Positions 6,110 through 9,120 of a stretch of 9,120 nucleotides of DNA are shown one piece after another. Below the pieces are notes generated by a model. The model had not been told where the DNA came from. It searched no databases and saw nothing but the letters and a program-made list of their open reading frames with translations. The position numbers and the translations under genes are program-made. The first letter of the stretch is position 1, and every line of letters begins with the position of its first letter. Source of the DNA: Inquilinus sp. (GTDB lineage: Bacteria > Pseudomonadota > Alphaproteobacteria > DSM-16000 > Inquilinaceae); the NCBI GenBank assembly GCA_013003675.1, contig JABDIP010000127.1, forward strand, positions 1 through 9,120. The letters run 5' to 3'.

Positions 6110-6139
6110 GGTCCGGCACCGGCGGCCGCGCGGCGGACC
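6110..6139 (-). terminator. possible terminator after irr
   Basis: GGTCCG (6110-6115) and CGGACC (6134-6139) form a 6-bp stem around a GC-rich 18-base loop that can fold further. It lies 12 bases after the irr stop and before the Irr box. Only a broken T-rich run follows on the minus strand, so termination may be weak. Confidence 0.28.
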
Positions 6140-6151
6140 CCTTGAACCGGC

Positions 6152-6580
6152 TCAATCGTCGTCGGTCAGGCGGATGACGACGTCGACCCGCGCCACCTTG
6201 GCGCCCGGCGGCGGCGGCGGCAGCCCGGCGACCGACAGGGCGCCGGCCGGGATGTCCTGCAACAGGCCGGTGCGTTCATGGAAGAAATGGTGATGATTGC
6301 CGGTATTGGTGTCGAAGTATGACCGGCCGCTCTGTACCACGACCTCGCGCAGCAGCCCGGCATGGGTGAACTGGTTGAGGGTGTTGTAGACGGTGGCCAG
6401 CGACACCTCCATCGCCGCCGCGCTGGCCTCGGCGTGCAGGCCCTCGGCGGTGACGTGCCGGTCCTCTACGCCGAACAGCAGGCGCGCCAAAGCGACGCGT
6501 TGCCGCGTCGGGCGCAGGCCCGCTCGCCGCAGTCGCGCGGCCGGGTCGCTGGACGATGGTTCGTGCATGGCGTCCTTCAT
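6152..6580 (-). CDS. irr: Irr, iron/heme-responsive Fur-family transcription regulator
   Basis: A 142-residue Fur-superfamily protein of the Irr branch. In rhizobia and relatives Irr accumulates under iron limitation and controls genes of iron-using pathways through iron control elements. The winged-helix part contains LRPTRQRVALARLLFG (22-37), DRHVTAEGLH (40-49) and the recognition region VSLATVYNTLNQFTHAGLLR (59-78). The dimerisation part has YFDTNTGNHHHFFHE (88-102), including the triple His 96-98 that is the Irr heme/metal-linked site. The protein has no cysteine: neither the N-terminal heme regulatory Cys-Pro motif of Bradyrhizobium Irr nor the structural zinc cysteines of Fur. Two starts are possible: ATG 6580 and ATG 6568. 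The latter has AAGGA only four bases upstream and may be the true one, which would shorten the protein by four residues. Divergent from fabA and upstream of the rubrerythrin unit. Confidence 0.92.
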   Translation of the reverse strand: MKDAMHEPSSSDPAARLRRAGLRPTRQRVALARLLFGVEDRHVTAEGLHAEASAAAMEVSLATVYNTLNQFTHAGLLREVVVQSGRSYFDTNTGNHHHFFHERTGLLQDIPAGALSVAGLPPPPPGAKVARVDVVIRLTDDD

Positions 6581-6608
6581 ATGGGATGTCCGTGTACGCC
6601 GTGGAAAC

Positions 6609-6618
6609 GGAAATTTCC
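6609..6618. promoter_or_regulatory. small palindrome in the irr-fabA divergent region
   Basis: GGAAATTTCC is a perfect 10-base palindrome, flanked by a further TGGAAA (6602-6607) matching TTTCCA (6614-6619). It lies about 30 bases upstream of the irr start, a position where a repressor could act on irr. It does not match the iron control element, and no known operator is recognised. Confidence 0.25.
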
Positions 6619-6672
6619 AGCCCTTCGATTTCGGCGCTTCGGCGGGCGTCGGATCGGAGGCGGAATGATGCC

Positions 6673-6700
6673 TTGTGCCCGGTCGCGAATCCGCTACAGT
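6673..6700 (+). promoter_or_regulatory. candidate promoter of fabA-fabB
   Basis: TTGTGC (6673-6678) and TACAGT (6695-6700) are 16 bases apart. The -10 box matches consensus at 4 of 6 positions. Transcription would begin near 6707, about 30 bases before the fabA start, a normal leader length. Pattern match only. Confidence 0.4.
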
Positions 6701-6738
6701 CCGCGCAATGTTCGATCACGGAGTCGGATCGCCGTTCG

Positions 6739-7251
6739 GTGAGCACGCAAAACAAATTCTCCTATCAAGATCTGCTGCAATGCGCCCATGGCAAGCTGTT
6801 CGGGCCGGGCAACGCCCGCCTGCCGCTGCCGCCGATGCTGATGTTCGACCGCATCACGCAGATCGCGGAGGAGGGCGGCGAGCACGGCAAGGGTGAGGTC
6901 GAGGCGGAACTCGATATCAAGCCGGATCTATGGTTCTTCGGCTGCCATTTCGAGGGCGATCCGGTGATGCCGGGCTGCCTGGGCCTCGACGCGCTGTGGC
7001 AGCTTCTCGGCTTCTTCTGCGGCTGGACCGGAGCGCCCGGGCGCGGCCGGGCCTTGAGTGTCGGCGAGGTGAAGTTCACCGGCGAGGTCTTGCCGACAGC
7101 GAAGATGGTCAAGTACCGCCTTGACATCAAACGGTTCATCAACCGGAAGATCGTGCTCGGCATCGCCGACGGCACGGTCGAGGTGGATGGCAGCCCGATC
7201 TATGAGGCCAAGGACCTTCGGGTCGGCCTGTTCACCGGCGCCGCCGCCTAA
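6739..7251 (+). CDS. fabA: FabA, 3-hydroxydecanoyl-[ACP] dehydratase/isomerase
   Basis: A 170-residue enzyme of the cytosolic type II fatty acid synthase. It dehydrates 3-hydroxyacyl-ACP and, at C10, isomerises trans-2- to cis-3-decenoyl-ACP, the branch point for unsaturated fatty acids. The signature WFFGCHFEGDPVMPGCLGLD (65-84) contains the catalytic H70 and D84 at the same numbers as in E. coli FabA when translation starts at the GTG at 6739; this supports that start, although its ribosome binding site is weak (GGA about ten bases upstream) and no in-frame ATG lies nearby. Further conserved blocks are LPPMLMFDRI (30-39) and GEVKFTGEVLPTAK (112-125). Length agrees with the family (172 in E. 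coli). fabB follows after 29 bases, so the two form an operon. Confidence 0.96.
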   Translation: MSTQNKFSYQDLLQCAHGKLFGPGNARLPLPPMLMFDRITQIAEEGGEHGKGEVEAELDIKPDLWFFGCHFEGDPVMPGCLGLDALWQLLGFFCGWTGAPGRGRALSVGEVKFTGEVLPTAKMVKYRLDIKRFINRKIVLGIADGTVEVDGSPIYEAKDLRVGLFTGAAA

Positions 7252-7280
7252 ACCGGCACAGCACAGGCTGAGGGAGTTTC

Positions 7281-8498
7281 ATGCGACGCGTCGTCGTCAC
7301 CGGTCTCGGCATCGTCAGCAGCATCGGCAACAACCAGGACGAAGTCACCGAGAGCCTGCGGCTCGGCCGGTCCGGCATCGTCCGCGCCGATGAATATGCC
7401 GAGCTAGGATTTCGCTGCCACGTCCACGGCTCGTTGAAGATCGACCTCGACGAGGCGGTCGACCGCAAGCTGCGCCGCTTCATGGGCGATGGCGCGGCCT
7501 ACAACTATGTCGCCATGGCGCAGGCGATCGCCGATGCCGGGCTCGAAGAGAGTGACGTCTCCAACGAGCGCACCGGGCTGATCATGGGCTCCGGCGGTCC
7601 GTCGACCAAGAACATCGTCGCCTCCGCCGACATCGCGCGGGAAAAGGGGCCGAAGCGGGTCGGGCCCTATATGGTGCCGCGCTGCATGTCGAGCACCAAC
7701 TCCGCGACCCTGGCGACGCCGTTCAAGATTCGCGGCATCAACTACTCGATAAGCTCCGCCTGCTCGACCAGCGCCCACTGTATCGGCAACGGCGCCGAGC
7801 AGATCCAATGGGGCAAGCAGGACATCGTCTTCGCCGGCGGCGGCGAGGAGCTGCACTGGACGCTGACGGTGCTGTTCGACGCGATGGGTGCGCTGTCCTC
7901 GAAATACAACGATACGCCGGAGCGCGCCTCGCGCGCCTATGACGCCGATCGCGACGGCTTCGTCATCTCCGGCGGCGGCGGCGTCGTCGTGCTGGAAGAA
8001 CTCGAACACGCCCGCGCCCGGGGCGCCAGGATCTACGCCGAGCTTGTCGGCTATGGCGCCAATTCCGACGGCTTCGACATGGTGCAGCCGTCCGGCGAGG
8101 GCGCGGTGCGCTGCATGCGCATGGCGCTGGACGGCCTCGACGGCAAGATCGGCTATATCAACACGCACGGCACCTCGACCCCGGTCGGCGATACCCGCGA
8201 ATTGCAGGCGGTCCGCGAGGCCTTCGGCGCCGAGGCGCCGCCGCTCAGCTCAACCAAATCGCTGACCGGCCACGCCCAGGGCGCCGCCGGCGCCCTCGAG
8301 GCGATCTATTCGCTGTTGATGCTGAAGAACGATTTCATCTGCGCCTCGGCGAATATCGAACGGCTGGACCCGGAATTCGAGGACATGCCGGTGGTGCGCG
8401 AACGGGTCGACAATGCCGGGCTCGACTGCGTGATGTCGAACAGCTTCGGCTTCGGCGGCACCAACGCCGCGCTGGTGTTTCGACGCCTGCGGGATTGA
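7281..8498 (+). CDS. fabB: FabB, 3-oxoacyl-[ACP] synthase I
   Basis: A 405-residue condensing enzyme that adds malonyl-ACP units to acyl-ACP and, paired with FabA, extends the cis-3-decenoyl intermediate so that the double bond is kept. The thiolase-fold catalytic triad is complete: C161 in SISSACSTSAHC (156-167), H296 in NTHGTSTPVGD (294-304) and H331 in KSLTGHAQGAAGALE (326-340), with K326 in the expected place. The C-terminal SNSFGFGGTNAALVF (386-400) is the usual oxyanion/glycine loop. Pairing with fabA and the MSSTNSATLATPFKIRG segment (136-152) favour KAS I over KAS II (FabF). The ATG at 7281 is preceded by AGGGAG four bases upstream. Length is normal (406 in E. coli). Between its stop and fabI lies a strong inverted repeat. 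Confidence 0.96.
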   Translation: MRRVVVTGLGIVSSIGNNQDEVTESLRLGRSGIVRADEYAELGFRCHVHGSLKIDLDEAVDRKLRRFMGDGAAYNYVAMAQAIADAGLEESDVSNERTGLIMGSGGPSTKNIVASADIAREKGPKRVGPYMVPRCMSSTNSATLATPFKIRGINYSISSACSTSAHCIGNGAEQIQWGKQDIVFAGGGEELHWTLTVLFDAMGALSSKYNDTPERASRAYDADRDGFVISGGGGVVVLEELEHARARGARIYAELVGYGANSDGFDMVQPSGEGAVRCMRMALDGLDGKIGYINTHGTSTPVGDTRELQAVREAFGAEAPPLSSTKSLTGHAQGAAGALEAIYSLLMLKNDFICASANIERLDPEFEDMPVVRERVDNAGLDCVMSNSFGFGGTNAALVFRRLRD

Positions 8499-8506
8499 TA
8501 CCGAGC

Positions 8507-8530
8507 GACATGGGTATTTGTATCCATGTC
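8507..8530. other. inverted repeat between fabB and fabI
   Basis: GACATGGGTA (8507-8516), loop TTTG, TATCCATGTC (8521-8530): a 10-bp stem with a single G-T pair. It starts eight bases after the fabB stop and lies about 45 bases before the fabI start. No T tract follows, so it is not a classical terminator. As RNA it would fold as a hairpin in the intercistronic leader; as DNA it could be a 24-bp operator. Confidence 0.6.
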
Positions 8531-8574
8531 CGAGTCGCGGGGCCTGACGCGGCCATGAAGACAGGGGCGGGGAG

Positions 8575-9120
8575 ATGAACGCAGGGTCCGGTCTGATGGC
8601 GGGCAAGCGGGGCCTGGTGATGGGGGTGGCGAACAACCGCTCGATCGCCTGGGGTATCGCCCAGACCCTGCACCGGCACGGTGCCGAACTGGCCTTCACC
8701 TATCAGGGCGACGCCTTTCGCCGCCGGGTGGAGCCGCTGGCGCAATCGGTCGGCGGCGAGATCGTACTGCCCTGCGACGTGGAAGACACCGCCAGCCTGG
8801 ACGCGGTGTTCGAGCGGCTCGCCGGCGCCTGGGGCTCGATCGACTTCCTGGTCCATGCCATCGCCTATTCCGACAAGGAAGAGCTGAAGGGCCGCTATCT
8901 CGATACGACCGCCGAGAACTTCAGCCGCACCCTGCGGATCTCCTGTTATTCCTTCACCGCCCTGGCCCGCCGGGCCGAGGCGCTGATGCCGAACGGCGGC
9001 AGCCTGATCACCCTGACCTATCTGGGGTCCGAGCGGGTGATGCCGAACTACAACGTGATGGGCGTGGCCAAGGCGGCGCTGGAGGCGAGCGTGCGCTATC
9101 TGGCCAACGACCTCGGGCCG
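8575..9120 (+). CDS. fabI: FabI, enoyl-[ACP] reductase (partial, 3' end outside window)
   Basis: NADH-dependent reductase that completes each round of fatty acid elongation by reducing trans-2-enoyl-ACP; the target class of triclosan. 182 codons are present and the frame is still open at the window end. The short-chain dehydrogenase fold is clear: the FabI-type cofactor motif GVANNRSIAWG (17-27), CDVED (67-71), a strand-4 region HAIAYSDKEELKGRY (93-107) and the catalytic set Y149, Y159 and K166 in LTYLGSERVMPNYNVMGVAK (147-166). The two tyrosines spaced by ten residues and the Y-x6-K pair are those of FabI, not FabG. The ATG at 8575 has AGGGG seven bases upstream; an internal ATG at 8596 would give an N-terminus starting at MAGKRG and cannot be excluded. 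Co-directional with fabA-fabB, 76 bases after fabB. Confidence 0.95.
   Translation, partial: MNAGSGLMAGKRGLVMGVANNRSIAWGIAQTLHRHGAELAFTYQGDAFRRRVEPLAQSVGGEIVLPCDVEDTASLDAVFERLAGAWGSIDFLVHAIAYSDKEELKGRYLDTTAENFSRTLRISCYSFTALARRAEALMPNGGSLITLTYLGSERVMPNYNVMGVAKAALEASVRYLANDLGP

Noticed and set aside
4238..6145. 635-codon open frame on the plus strand
   Set aside because: It runs antisense through the iron-sulfur gene and rubrerythrin and across their spacers. Its composition is that of a shadow frame in GC-rich DNA, and the minus-strand genes carry clear family motifs.
6648..6731. 9-base direct repeat GTCGGATCG (6648-6656 and 6723-6731) in the irr-fabA gap
   Set aside because: Too short to stand out in this base composition; one copy lies downstream of the predicted fabA start of transcription.
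7404..8168. 254-codon open frame on the minus strand
   Set aside because: Lies entirely inside fabB, which has its full catalytic triad on the plus strand.
8554..8577. Tiny open frame ATG AAG ACA ... TGA overlapping the fabI start
   Set aside because: Seven codons only, no clear ribosome binding site; a leader peptide cannot be argued from this alone.

Overview
The window (9,120 bp, GC-rich throughout) reads as chromosomal DNA of an alphaproteobacterium, probably of the Rhodospirillales kind. The main reasons are an Irr-type Fur-family regulator, which is typical of Alphaproteobacteria, next to a fabA-fabB-fabI cluster, an iron-control-element-like palindrome, and strong GC bias in third codon positions. 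No tRNA, rRNA, CRISPR array, insertion sequence or phage gene was seen. The placement is inferred from gene content only.

Layout, left to right. (1) 1-602 (-): the N-terminal 200 residues of a D-2-hydroxyacid dehydrogenase (glyoxylate/hydroxypyruvate reductase type), cut by the window edge. It is divergent from (2) 773-1282 (+), an exported bacterial-SH3 protein. (3) 1357-1896 (+): a small protein with two predicted membrane helices and a C-terminal LuxR-type helix-turn-helix. (4) 1897-2280: a 384-bp stretch with no gene but a spaced direct repeat. (5) 2281-3330 (+): an exported protein with a cysteine-paired N-terminal module and a conserved uncharacterised C-terminal domain. (6) 5932-3389 (-): rubrerythrin, then a GlpC/HdrD-like iron-sulfur protein, then a DUF3501 protein. 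(7) 6580-6152 (-): irr, followed by a 219-bp gap holding an Irr-box-like palindrome directly upstream of a plausible promoter for the rubrerythrin operon. (8) 6739-9120 (+): fabA, fabB and the first 182 codons of fabI, divergent from irr.

How the genes fit together. The fab genes form the anaerobic-type unsaturated fatty acid branch (FabA dehydratase/isomerase, FabB condensing enzyme) plus the enoyl-ACP reductase that completes elongation. Irr is the iron/heme-status regulator of Alphaproteobacteria. The rubrerythrin here has both diiron half-sites but no rubredoxin domain. The co-oriented GlpC/HdrD-like protein carries two [4Fe-4S] motifs and could be its electron donor; DUF3501 has no known function. 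The palindrome upstream of rubrerythrin suggests that the three-gene unit is part of the Irr regulon, so the most interesting part of the window is a candidate iron-regulated peroxide-handling module whose electron path and third component are not characterised to my knowledge.

Limits: everything is from reading the sequence. Promoters, terminators and operators are pattern matches. Family assignments rest on recalled motifs, not on searches.
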